Assembly: GCA_012932295.1 (NCBI GenBank)
Contig: JAAONU010000009.1
Span: 11,573,535-11,637,534, forward strand
DNA length: 64,000 nucleotides
Reading direction: 5' to 3'
Source: Cyclina sinensis
Taxonomy: Eukaryota; Mollusca; Bivalvia; Venerida; Veneridae
Shown piece by piece: positions 37,958 through 48,329 of this stretch; within the stretch, counting starts at the first letter, position 1, and every line of letters starts with the position of its first letter. A model generated the notes under the pieces. The model was not told where the DNA came from. It made no database searches and saw only the letters and a list, made by a program, of their open reading frames with translations. Both the position numbers and the translations under genes were made by a program.

Positions 37958-39273
37958 TTAGCTCACCTGGCACAAAGTGCCAGAGTGAGCTTTTGTCATA
38001 CCCCAATGTCTGTCGTGCGGTGTGCGTTGTGTGTCCTGAGGCGTCAACAATTTCATTCAAACGACATCTCCTCTGAAACCACTGGGCCAAATTCAATGAA
38101 ACTTGCATGGGATATTCCTTGCATGAAGCTCTTCCAAAGTTTTTCAAAAAAATCAATTCAATGCAGAACTCTTGTTGCTATGGCAACTTAAAGGAAAAAC
38201 TTTGAAAATCTTCTTGTCTGAAACCACAAGGCCTGGAGCTTAGATATTTGGTATGTAGCATCATCTAGCAAACCTCTACCAAGATTGTTCAAATTATGAC
38301 CTTGGGGTCAGAACTGGCCCCGCCCTAGGGGTCACTTGATTTACATAGAGTTATATATGGAAAACTTAAAAAATCTTTTTGTCAGAAACCGCAAGGCATG
38401 GAGCTTAGATATTTGGTGTTGAGCATTGTCATGTGGACCTCTACCAAGGTTGTTCAAATCATGGCCCCTGGGTCAAAATTGGCTCCGCCCAAGGGGTCAC
38501 ATGTTTTACATAGAGTTATATAGTTAATTCTTTAAAAATCTTCTTGTCAGAAACTGCAAGGCCTGGAGCTTAGATATTTTGTATGTGGCATTATCTAGTG
38601 GACCTCTACAAAGATTGTTCAAACTATGACTCTGGGTTCAGAACTGACCCTGCCCAGGGCTTACTCGATTTACATAGAGTTATATAGGGAAAACTTTAAA
38701 AATCTTCTTGAAAGAAACTACAAGGCATGGAGCTTAGATATTAATTAGAGTAGAGCATTGTCTAGTAGACCTCTACCAAGATTGTTCAGATCATGGCCCC
38801 TGTGTCAAAACTGGCCCCGCCCAAGGGGTCACATGTTTTACATAGAGTTATATAGCAAAAACCTTTAAAAATCTTCTTGTCACAAACTGTAAGGCCTGGA
38901 GCTTAGATATTTGGTAGTATGCACTGTGACTACAGTCGGGTCATCCCCACTCCCCCCAACCCCTCCCCCCCCCCCCCCCCCCCCCCTAAAATTTTTTTCT
39001 CATTTTTTAGGTTTTTCGCTATGACAAAAAAATTTAGACCATTTGTATAGTTTTTCAAGATGATTTTCAAAAATATTATTCCTTGACCTATATTTTTGAC
39101 CTACTGACCTACTTTTTTCTTTTAAAGCTACAGCAATGAAACTTGGACTGTGTGTACAGCTGTTCGTTCCGATTTCAAAAATGTCATCTCATGACCAATA
39201 TTTTGACCTACCGACCTACTTTTTGTTTTTGGAGCTCTGGCAATGAAATTGCATCGGTCCATTTCTGTGATAT

Positions 39274-42200
39274 CAGGGCTTTAATTTACAGGGAATGGAC
39301 ACTCCTTATCTATCGAATGAATAATCAAAATATGATGTCGCGAGTTCACCTGTATATCCTGTAACGGAAAATCGATCGATAATGAGTGATCTATCGTTAG
39401 TTAGCGGTAAATTGGTATGCAACGCTCGCACCTAGTTTACAAAAACATCCGTATTTTTGTCAATAATTATCTGATTTTCAAAATTTAAAATTTGTAAGAA
39501 ATAAGAAACATTGATCTTTTATGACATTTATTTTTTATTTCAACAACGAAAGTGTTTGTTCCAAGCCGACGAGTAAAAAACGACAACCCAATACTTTTTA
39601 CGTCTTTTTTTTGTAATTATCTGTCGTTAGTTAGCGGTAAATTGGCATGCAATACATGCATCTAGTTTACAAAAACATCCGTATTTTTGTCAACAATGGG
39701 CTGATTTTCAAAATTTTAAATTTGTAAGAAAGAAGAAACATTCACCTCTTATAATATCTATTTTTAGCTCACCTGAGCACAAAGTGCTCAGGGTGAGCTT
39801 TTCTGATCGGTCTTTGTCCGTCATCCGTCAGTCCGTCCGTCCGTCCGTCCGTCGTCAACTTTTCATTCAAACGACATCTCCTCTGAAACCAATGGGGCAA
39901 ATTTAATGAAACTTGCCTGGGATGTTCCTTGCATGAAGCTCTACCAAGATTGTTCAAATGGTTCTGGTCCATTGCATTTCTGGTTCACTGGAGCTAAAAA
40001 TAGATTTTATAAGTTGGATCTTTAAAAATCTTCTTCTCCGAAACCACAAGGCCTGGAGCTTTGATATTTGGTATGAAGCATCATCTAGTAAACCTCTACC
40101 AAGTTTGTTCAAATTATGTCCCTGGGGACAAAACTGACCCCACCCAAGGGGTCAGTTGATTTTACATAGAGTTATATAGGGAAAACTTGAAAATCTTCTT
40201 GTCAGAAACCACAAGGCCTAGAGTTAAGATATTTGGTATGTAGCATTGTCTAGTGGACCTCTACCAAGTTTGTTCAAATCATGGCCTCTGGGTCAAAAAT
40301 GGCCCCGCCCCGGGGGTCACTTATTTTACATAGAGTAATATATGAAAATCTTTAAAAAATCTTCTTGTCAGAAACCGTAAGTTATAGAGCTTAGATATTT
40401 GGTGTGTAGCATTGTCTAGTGGACCTCTACCAAGTTTGTTCAAATCCTGGCCTCTGGGTCAAAAATGACCCCGCCCCAGGGGCCACTAGTTTTACATAGA
40501 GTTATATAGGAAAATCTTAAAAAATCTTCTTGTCAGAAACCGTAAGTTATAGAGCTTAGATATTTGGTGTGTAGCATTGTATAGTGAACCCATACCAAGT
40601 TTGTTCAAATCCTGTCCTCTGGGTCAAAAATGGCCCCGCCCCAGGGGCCACTAGTTTTACATAGAGTTATATAGGAAAATCTTAAAAAATCTTCTTGTCA
40701 GAAACCGTAAGTTATAGAGCTTAGCTATTTGGTGTGAAGCATTGTCTAGTGGACCTCTACCAAGTTTGTTCAAATCCTGGCCTCTGGGTCAGAAATGACC
40801 CCGCCCCGGGGGTCACTTGTTTTACATAGAGTTATATAGGAAAAACTAAAAAATCTTCTTGTCAGAAACAAGAAAGCCTACAGTTAAGATATATGGTATG
40901 TAGCATTGTCTAGTGGACCTCTACCAAGTTTGTTCAAATCCTGGCCTCTGGGTCAAAAATGGCCCCGCCCCGGGGGTCACTTGTTTTACATAGAGTTATA
41001 TAGGAAAATCTTAAAAAAATCTTCTTATCAGAAACCGTAAGTTATAGAGCTTAGATATTTGGTGTGTAGCATTGTCTAGTGGACCTCTACCAAGTTTGTT
41101 TAAATCCTGGCCTCTGAGTCAAAAATGGCCCCGCCCCAGGGGTCACTAGTTTAACATAGAGTTATATAAGAAAATCTAAAAAAATCTTCTTGTCAGAAAC
41201 CGTAAGTTATAGAGCTTAGATATTTGGTGTGTAGCATTGTCTAGTGGACCTCTACCAAGTTTGTTAGAAAAATTTCCTAAGGGTCACTATTGGCCCCGCC
41301 CGAGGGGTCACAAGTTTTAAATAACAATATAGAAGAAAATCTTTAAAAATCTTCTTTTCTGAAACCACAAGACCTAGAATTTTAAAATTTGGCATGAAGC
41401 AAGCTTTATCAAGCTTTTACAAATTATTGGATTAGGTTAAAGGTCACGGAGGCTAAAAGTAGATTTATCTACTGTACCTCATAGAGCCTTCATTTATAGA
41501 CCAATATCTTTGATATTCAGTATAGAGGTTCCTTGCATGGACCTCTACCCATGGGTAGGGTTTGAGGTCACTGGGTCAAGGTCAAGGTCACCATAGCTTA
41601 TAATAGATATTTCTACTTTCTGTCATAGAGCCTTTATTTATTGACTGATATTTTACATATTTGGTTTGTAGGCACTTACATATTTTCAATTAAAAAATGA
41701 AATACTGCTTAACAGCAAACTTAAGTACTCAGGTGAGCGATCCAGGGCCATCATGGCCCTCTTGTTTATTTCAACTAAGGAAGTGGCTGTTCCAAGCCGA
41801 CGACTAAAAGAAGACAACTCAATACCTTTTTCTTTTGGTAAAAATCTTGTCTCGATTTGATGAAAAAAGTGTTCACGTGTCTACAAAAATTGTTTATAAC
41901 TTCGTCAATATATGGTATAATTTACTGAAAAAAATATGTCTGGAAATTGTAGACTGAGATTAACCAAATTATTCAGATTATCTTTACTTGTTTCACAGGT
42001 TGAGGCTTTCATTTACAAATTGTAACAAGTATAAATGTAAACTTTTGTATGATAGTTATGTCACAACATCCTGACACTCATAATTATGACAAAGCGATTA
42101 ATTAATAAATTAATTAAAAAAAGCTCTGCCCACTGAGCCAAAAGCACAATCACAATGCTACCCATTGTCCACAAATTTAATTAACCAGCACTTAATTTTA

Positions 42201-42954
42201 AAAAAATGAAGAATGCAACAAACTAAACCAAATTTCAGTGCAAGTAATTTTAAAGAACACTGATCAACCGTGTGTTTAAAATAGCACAATATTTAACCGC
42301 CAGTTTTGAAGTTAATATTCAGGGGAGGTCGGAAACCTTACATTCAAATGTCAATCTCATCCAAGTAGAGTACGATGCAATTCATGTTAAATGTTTTAAT
42401 CGAGTCTGTTTGCACTGATACCACCCGAAATTCGTTAAGGTGTTGATCACCGAATAACACTTTTTTCGAAATAATTGCTGTAATTTACGTTGCTTTATTT
42501 CATTAACAAACACAGATACAGCAATAAAATGCATAGTAATGCTCAATCCAATGTCCACTGATTAACTTCCATCTTATGTCAACTCATTTCATAACTCCAT
42601 TTTTGTCTAATACCCCCCGAAAGTTGACAAGAAAACACGAATTTGTACATACTTTCCGCCATTTTGGAAAACAACGATTACATTTTAGTATTGATTTCAC
42701 TGTTATTCAAGTAAAAGCTGCTTCGAAAAATAACAAACAAGATAGTCAAAATATTTATTTTACAATATTTTATTTACAATTCGTTCTGAAATTTCTTAAT
42801 GTAAGTTCTTTTCAACATTTGAGTATATAATCGTTAAAGCAGCAACATGTACCATTCGCCATTGAGGTGTTTTTATTGAGATCCGGCCGCGCATGCGCGC
42901 GACACCATATTATCGCAATTTTGGAGTGTCCATTCCCTGTAAATTAAAGCCCTG
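39274..42954. mobile_element. DNA transposon with 32 bp terminal inverted repeats and 7 bp target duplication
   Basis: Both ends carry the same perfect 32 bp inverted repeat, beginning CAGGGCTTTAATTTACAGGG. GTGATAT is duplicated on both sides (39267-39273 and 42955-42961). The uninterrupted host unit at 36515-36530 has a single GTGATAT. Inside is a ~245 bp direct repeat ('CGTTAGTTAGCGGTAAATTGG') whose second copy is split by 39764-41764. Without that insert the element is about 1.68 kb. No transposase is visible. Superfamily not assigned: seven bases is too short for hAT. Confidence 0.88.
39764..41764 (+). mobile_element. Hairpin-headed element, 163 bp class, nested inside the TIR element
   Basis: A perfect head TTAGCTCACCTGAGC/GCTCAGGGTGAGC and (GTCC)n are followed by about nine units of 160-165 bp, including a run of near-identical 'GAAACCGTAAGTTATAGAGC' units (40370-41230). 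The shared 3' module (41390-41700), the GGGCCATCATGGCCC palindrome and CTCTTG complete it. It interrupts 'TATCTATTTT' / 'TTTATTTCAACTAAGG'; the uncut copy of this direct repeat is at 39530-39545. Confidence 0.85.
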
Positions 42955-43034
42955 GTGATATGCATCATTACATTCATAAAAATTTCTTTCATCTTTTAAT
43001 CCAGGTGAGCACTTTAGGGCCATTTGCCCTCTTG

Positions 43035-43087
43035 TTTTAAAAGCAGTCGTACTCAGGTGAGACATACAGGGCCATCATGGCCCTCAT
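43035..43087 (+). repeat. Outer element tail (module rejoined after insertion)
   Basis: TTTTAAAAGCAGTCGTACTC, then CAGGTGAGACATAC, AGGGCCATCATGGCCCTC and ATG. This is the 3' end of the element interrupted at 37957. The next 180 bp (43088-43267) are unique intron sequence leading to the exon acceptor. Confidence 0.75.
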
Positions 43088-43267
43088 GTTCTCAATATGT
43101 CAGTATGCAAACATTAAAAAACCCTTGTCGGTCTAAGCTCTTTGGTGGGAGTATGTTTCACATTCTGCAAGTTTAGATAATGTTTATTTCTCATTTCTGC
43201 ATCTCAATAAATACAGGAACTGTTATCAAAAAAACTGAGAAATAGCTTTTTAATCATTTAATTTTAG

Positions 43268-43506
43268 GAAATATAATTCTCCATATCTTCATGCCTGAAA
43301 CAAGAGATGTGTACGATTTGGAAACACTGTGGACTGTTGGTGCAAAGTTTGATCCTAAATGTGCCGAAGAAGAAAAGGATCCATATGTTTATTCTGTTGA
43401 TGATCTCCCCTGGTTGAAGGAATTGGAACAAGTTTCATCTGATCCAGATCAGTCTACAGGTCAAGCATCTGAGGACAGAGAAAAACACGGCAATAAAATG
43501 GACTAG
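43268..43506 (+). CDS. MALSU1/RsfS-family protein, last coding exon
   Basis: The 3' splice site is TTTAATTTTAG. One base carried from 11341 plus GA gives glycine, restoring the frame, which then runs 79 codons to TAG at 43504-43506. The first part, NIILHIFMPETRDVYDLETL followed by W, matches the family signature G-x4-H-x3-P-x2-R-x2-Y-x-L-E-x-L-W. After the domain comes an acidic, low-complexity tail of about 50 residues (EEEKDP near the start, ending HGNKMD), typical of lineage-specific ends. The intron before it is 31,926 bp. The gene looks intact where visible. The chance that this is a processed copy is low, because the intron is present and in phase. Confidence 0.93.
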
Positions 43507-43781
43507 ATCATAGAGTATTTTGATAGTAAAAAGTAGTTTTCAGATTGTTGAAGTGACACTGAAAAAAAATATCTACATACATTTGAAGATAAATGTATAA
43601 TCTTGTTATTCATTGCAAAAATGTTTACAAATATCATTTCACTAACTAGTTGACTTAGGAAGCTTACGAATTTTGAATATGGAAATCAGTAAAGCAGCTA
43701 TGCTTTGTCAGTTCTTTGAATAGGCCACAGATACAACAGGTGTTAATTGCCTTTAGTCGACAGTTGAAAGTATTAAAGTTT
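43507..43781 (+). other. Proximal 3' UTR of the MALSU1-like gene (inferred)
   Basis: AT-rich unique sequence after the stop codon. No AATAAA is present before the next element. ATTAAA at 43771-43776, a common variant signal, lies just before the inserted element at 43782. Whether the transcript ends here or inside the repeat cannot be decided from sequence. Confidence 0.45.
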
Positions 43782-45847
43782 TTAGCTCACCTGAGCACAC
43801 AAGTGCTCAGGGTGAGCTTTTCTGATCGGTCTTTGTCCGTCCTCTGTCATCCGTCTGTCCGTCGTCAACTTTTCATTCAAACAACATCTTCTCTGAAACC
43901 ATTAGGCCAAATTGAATAAAACTTGCCTGGGATGTTCCTTGCACAAACCTCTACCAAGGTTGTTCAAATGGTTCTGGTCCATTGCATTTCTGGTTCACTG
44001 GAGCTAAATATAGATTTTTTAAGTTGGATCTTTAAAAATCTTCTTCTCCGAAATCTTAAGGCCTGGAGCTTAGATATTTGATATGAAGCATCATCTAGTG
44101 GACCTCTACAAAGTTTGTTCAGATCATGGCCTCTGGGTCAAAAATGGTCCCGCCCCAGGGGTAACATGTTTTACATAGAGTTATATAGGAAAAACTTTAA
44201 AAATCTTTTTGTCAGAAACCACAAGGCCTAGAGTTTAGATATTTGGTTTGTAGCATTGTCTAGTGGACCTCTACTATGTTTGTTCAAATCAAAGCCACTG
44301 GGTCAAAATAGGCCCTGCCCCGGGGGTCACTTGTTTACATAGAGTTATATAGGAAAAAGTTTAAAAGATCTTCACATCAGAAACCAAAGGGCTTACATCT
44401 TAGATATTTAGTATGTAGCATTGTCTAGAGGACCTCTACCAAGTTTATTCAAATCATGGCCCCTGGGTAAAAAATTGGCCACGCCCCAGTGGTCACATAT
44501 TTTACAAAGAGTTATATAGGAAAAACTTTAAAAATCTTCTTTTCAGATGCCACATGTCCTAGAGTTAAGATATTTGGTGTACAGCATTCTATATTGGACC
44601 TCTACCAAGTTTGTTCAAGTCATAGCCCCTGTGTCAAAAAAGGCCCCGCCCCAGGGGTCACATGTTTTACATGGAGTTATATAGGAAAAACTTTAAAAAT
44701 CTGCTTATCAGAAACCACAAGGCCTAGAGTTAAAATATTTGGTGTGTGGCATTCTCTAGTGGACCATTACCTTTGAAGTTTGTTCAAATCATGACCCTGG
44801 GGTCAAATTTGGCCCCACCCTGGGGTCATTTGATTTTACACAGGGACTTGTATAGGGAAAACGAAACATCTGCTGCTCTGAAACAGCAAGGGCTAGACCT
44901 TCAATTGTTCATTGTTATGTCTCCCCCCAACCCTGCCCTTCTAGTGGAGACATATTGTTTTTGCCCTCTCCATGGGTGTCTGTCTGTCTGTCACACTTCG
45001 TTTCCTTACAATAACTTGAGTACCAGTTGACCCAAATCCTTCAAACTTCACAGGGTTATTGCCCTTATTGAGTAGCAAAAAACCTTTTGTTTTTTGGGTC
45101 CGGTAGGTCAAAGGTCAAGGTCAGAGGGACCTCTAGAGTGAAAACTGTTTCCACTCAAGAACAGGAGTACCATTTCATCCAGAGCCTTCAAACTTCATAG
45201 GATTATTGCTTTTACTAAATAGAAGAACCATCTTGTTTTTGGGGCTAGTATGTCAAAGGTCAGGGTCACAGGGACCTTTAGAGTAAAAAGTATTTATGCA
45301 AAGTAACTGTAGTACCATTTAACCCAGAGTCTTCAAACTTTATAGGATTATTGTATTAGAAGAACCCCATTAGGGTCTATAGGTCAAAGGTTAAGTTCTT
45401 AGGGACCTCTAGAGTGAAAACTGTTTTTTCTCAGTAACTCGAGTACCATTTTACCCAGAGCCTTCAAACTTCATAGGATGATTGTCTTTACTCAGTAAAA
45501 GAACCCTATCATTTTTAGGGTCAGTAGGTCAAAATTCAAGGTCACAGGGACCTGTAGAGTGAAAACTATTTCTGCTCAGTAACTGGAGTACCATTACACA
45601 CAGAACCTTCAAACTTCATAGGGTAATTATATTAGAAGAACCCTATTGTTTTTTGGGGTTTGTAGGTCAAAGGTCAAGTTCACAGGGACCTGTAGAGTAA
45701 AACTATTTCTTCTAAAAATTTTGAGTACCATTACACCCTTGGTCTTCAATCTTGCGAACAAAGAACACCCATAACATCCAATAATGATACTTGTAACATG
45801 AGCAATGAGACTCAGGTTAGTGATTTAGTGCCATTATGGCCCTCTTG
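43782..45847 (+). mobile_element. Hairpin-headed element in or just past the MALSU1 3' UTR
   Basis: The head TTAGCTCACCTGAGC/GTGCTCAGGGTGAGC and GTCC linker are followed by five 163 bp units. From 44913 an ATGTCTCCCCCC/GGAGACAT head and the 'CCAGAGCCTTCAAACTTCAT' array follow. The tail is CTCAGGTTAGTGATTTAGTG, CCATTATGGCCCTCTTG. It starts 275 bp after the stop codon. AGGTCAAAGGTCA at 45105-45117 is a perfect DR1 nuclear-receptor motif. Confidence 0.8.
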
Positions 45848-46320
45848 TTTGTTGAAGTGAGCTATTAGGATGGCTTACTCTCTGTCGTCTGTTATCAGCA
45901 TCGCCCTAGAGCTAACATAATTTGCATTGAGCATCTAGAGGTCCTCTACCAATATTGTTCTAATTATGCCAATGGGGTCATTAATGGCCTTTCCCTGGGG
46001 GTCACTTGATTTTACAAAGGCTTACATAGGGAAGGCTTAAAAATTATTCTGGGATCAAATCTTTTGCCCCTTAGCTTAGATATTTTGTATGCTGCATTGT
46101 CTAGTGAAACTCTACCAATTTTCTTCAAATTATGTCTTTGAGGTCAAAATTTGCCCTTCCCAAGGGGTCTTTTTTGTTTAGAATATTTTATCTTTGAAAA
46201 ACAATAACATTTAAACCTTATTTATTTTGCATGGAAAATCATCTAGAGGTCCTCTACCAAGATTGTTCAGATTATGTCCATGAAGTGTAGAAAATACTAT
46301 TTAGATGCGAATCAATGTAC
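45848..46320 (+). repeat. Decayed array units
   Basis: Diverged 163 bp class words ('GAGGTCCTCTACCAAGATTG', 'GGGGTCACTTGATTTTACAA') fade out by about 46290. No gene. Confidence 0.5.
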
Positions 46321-47660
46321 CCTCGAAACCGTATGTGTAGTGATAATTCGGCGTATTAATTGATTTCTTGTGATAATGTTGAACTGACCCCACTGTATTT
46401 CCAAGATGGTGTTAAACTGATAAACACATGTACATTAAATCAAAGCACTGAAAGTACTGCAAAACCTGTCGCGTAGTGCTGGGCTTATGTTTTCAAGAAA
46501 TGGATACATGCATGTAATGCAATACCCTGATCCAAGAGAATTTTTCTCTGTGCAATAGAGGTCCATTGGAGCTAGTCTCATTAAGCTGAATAATATTATG
46601 ATAAAAATCCCTTTTTTTACCTGCCTTGCCATAAATTATAGTCCAACTTCACTGGAATTGTTTTTGTACATAATTACTGAATCATAATCAATACTGAAAA
46701 TCACAGATCTTGATCATTTTCAACACTTTTTTTATCAAATTTAGTATTGACAATTCCACTTATTTTTCTAAAACCCTATGGTACTCCAACTATAATGTTC
46801 TAGAAAAGTACAAGAGTACTATTATACCAACCATGATTTATGCATACTGACCAATATTGTAAGTTGTGTTGGTAGTTTACTGGTAACATTTGCAGTCTAG
46901 TACATGTTTTTTCCAGTAATTTTAGGAAGGTAAACTGACTCTGATATGAATACAACTGTAAAGAGGGGTAAAACTTTAGCTGACAATAAGTTTACCACAA
47001 ACACAAGAAAGCAATACTTGTTAACATTATCTTTATTTTAAAAAATAAAACTATCAAAAACAACAATTCACTAGAAATGTGTCCATGGGACACATTTGCC
47101 CCAGCCATGTATCATAAGCAGATGATCAAAATTAAAGAGGCAGGTGGAGTGTCAAAAGCAGTATAATTGTTACATTTCTTTAATGAACAATGTGCTACAA
47201 AACACAACCCTATAAATGTGAAGACATTTTGGTTGTTATCTGAAATCAGAGACGTATATATTACATATATATACGTCTCTGCTGAAATTTAGTCTATAAA
47301 GGTCAAAACTCTGACAAATTTGGAGATGTACTGCCCAATTTTGCAAGTAACCTGTATTTTCATAAGATACATACACATGCAAAATATGAAAAAATCTAAG
47401 CATTTTTCTTTAAATTAACAGAAATTTCATTTTAGTAGAAAATAAGTCAACAAGAGCACCGCTCATGTCCGCTTCATATCTTTTTCACCCCTGGAATGAA
47501 TTCCATGAAACTGATCAAATGTTCAGCCCATCAAGATGATATGCAGAACCCATTTTTTAACCTGGCCAGTTCAATCTCAATATCCTGTATACAAATTTTA
47601 ACATCAATACAAAGCCATTAAAATACCTCAATAGTCAATAAAGATTTAAAAAACTTCCGG
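46321..47660. other. Low-copy AT-rich intergenic DNA
   Basis: No gene is recognised. 47455-47580 is a degraded piece of the 157 bp repeat ('GATGATATGCAGAACCC'). A - strand frame of 65 codons at 46435-46632 has a hydrophobic start and four cysteines but no family resemblance. Confidence 0.45.
47248..47280. repeat. Perfect AGAGACGTATATAT hairpin
   Basis: AGAGACGTATATAT (47248-47261) and ATATATACGTCTCT (47267-47280) are exact complements around five bases. It could be the centre of a small foldback element. Confidence 0.75.
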
Positions 47661-47666
47661 TGTAGC

Positions 47667-47755
47667 GTGAGATTTGTAAGACCCGTGAAAATCGTAAGAT
47701 CTTACGATTCTCACAGAACACCCGTGAAAAATGTAAGACGTGAGAAGTGTAAGAC
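47667..47755 (+). repeat. Cluster of GTGA-AA--GTAAGAC motifs with a 30 bp palindrome
   Basis: There are four motif copies at 47667, 47685, 47724 and 47740. The second abuts its own inverted copy, so 47685-47714 is a 30 bp palindrome with one mismatch (GTGAAAATCGTAAGA against TCTTACGATTCTCAC). Confidence 0.8.
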
Positions 47756-48121
47756 TTTTTTTTGCTGTCAGATTGTGAACTAATATTGAATGGAAAAATA
47801 TCAATTAAAAAGCAGTTTTGAGAGTAAAATAAAATCTAATGGATGAAAATAATTATTAAAGTATATGAATGATTCTTTAAAAATCCGTTTTCGAGTAAAT
47901 TAGATCTCCGTGACGTAAAGCTATGTCTAAAGTTGTTATGAAAGATGGTTTAATGAAAACTTTTCTAAAAAATTGTTGTAATTAAAATTTGAATAGTTCT
48001 TTTATGTTTTTATTGCCTTGAAATATAATTTGCTGGCTGTTATTTTTATGTTGATATATAAAGGGTAAGGAAATGAACGAATAAACGAATGACTAAGCAG
48101 TTGCGAGCTATAACGGTTTCA

Positions 48122-48190
48122 TATGAATGAATGAATGAATGAATGAATGAATGAATGAATGAACGAACGAACGAACAAACAAACAAACAC
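48122..48190 (+). repeat. (GAAT)n / (GAAC)n microsatellite
   Basis: About twelve GAAT-type tetranucleotides pass into GAAC and then AAAC repeats. Flanking sequence to 48300 is enriched in degenerate GAAT words. Confidence 0.9.
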
Positions 48191-48329
48191 TGAAAGAATG
48201 ATTGAATGAAAAAATGAGTGAAGAATAAAACAATTGAATGTAGTAATTAATTAATGAACATCTGAGCGAATGAATGACTGAGCGAATGAATGAAGTGACT
48301 GAGTGACAGACCGACACGACACATTTTAA

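Larger units (their letters stand above)
37958..43034 (+). mobile_element. Hairpin-headed element (5.1 kb) carrying two further nested elements
   Basis: The head TTAGCTCACCTGGCACAAAG with TGCCAGAGTGAGC is followed by 163 bp class units, a poly-C tract (38964-38986) and 110 bp class units. The tail CCAGGTGAGCACTTTAGGGC and CATTTGCCCTCTTG ends at 43034. It splits an outer tail module: GTCTATATCAATTT before and TTTTAAAAGCAGTCGTACTC after match the intact module at 1140-1180. The 39274-42954 element sits inside its last unit. Confidence 0.78.
11342..43267 (+). other. 31.9 kb phase-1 intron of the MALSU1-like gene
   Basis: Donor GTAAGT and acceptor TTTTAG bracket almost pure mobile DNA: at least nine hairpin-headed array elements, a hAT-like element, a 3.7 kb inverted-repeat element and several homopolymer C tracts. 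No other exon with RsfS similarity was found inside, and none is needed, since the two flanking exons join in frame in the middle of the conserved motif. Confidence 0.85.

Noticed and set aside
42576..42830. An 84-codon frame inside the 39274-42954 transposon as its transposase
   Set aside because: Too short, no catalytic motif, AT-driven composition.
46435..46632. A 65-codon - strand frame with hydrophobic start and four cysteines
   Set aside because: The start is preceded by repeat-free AT-rich DNA without promoter or splice evidence; weak signal sequence; no family.
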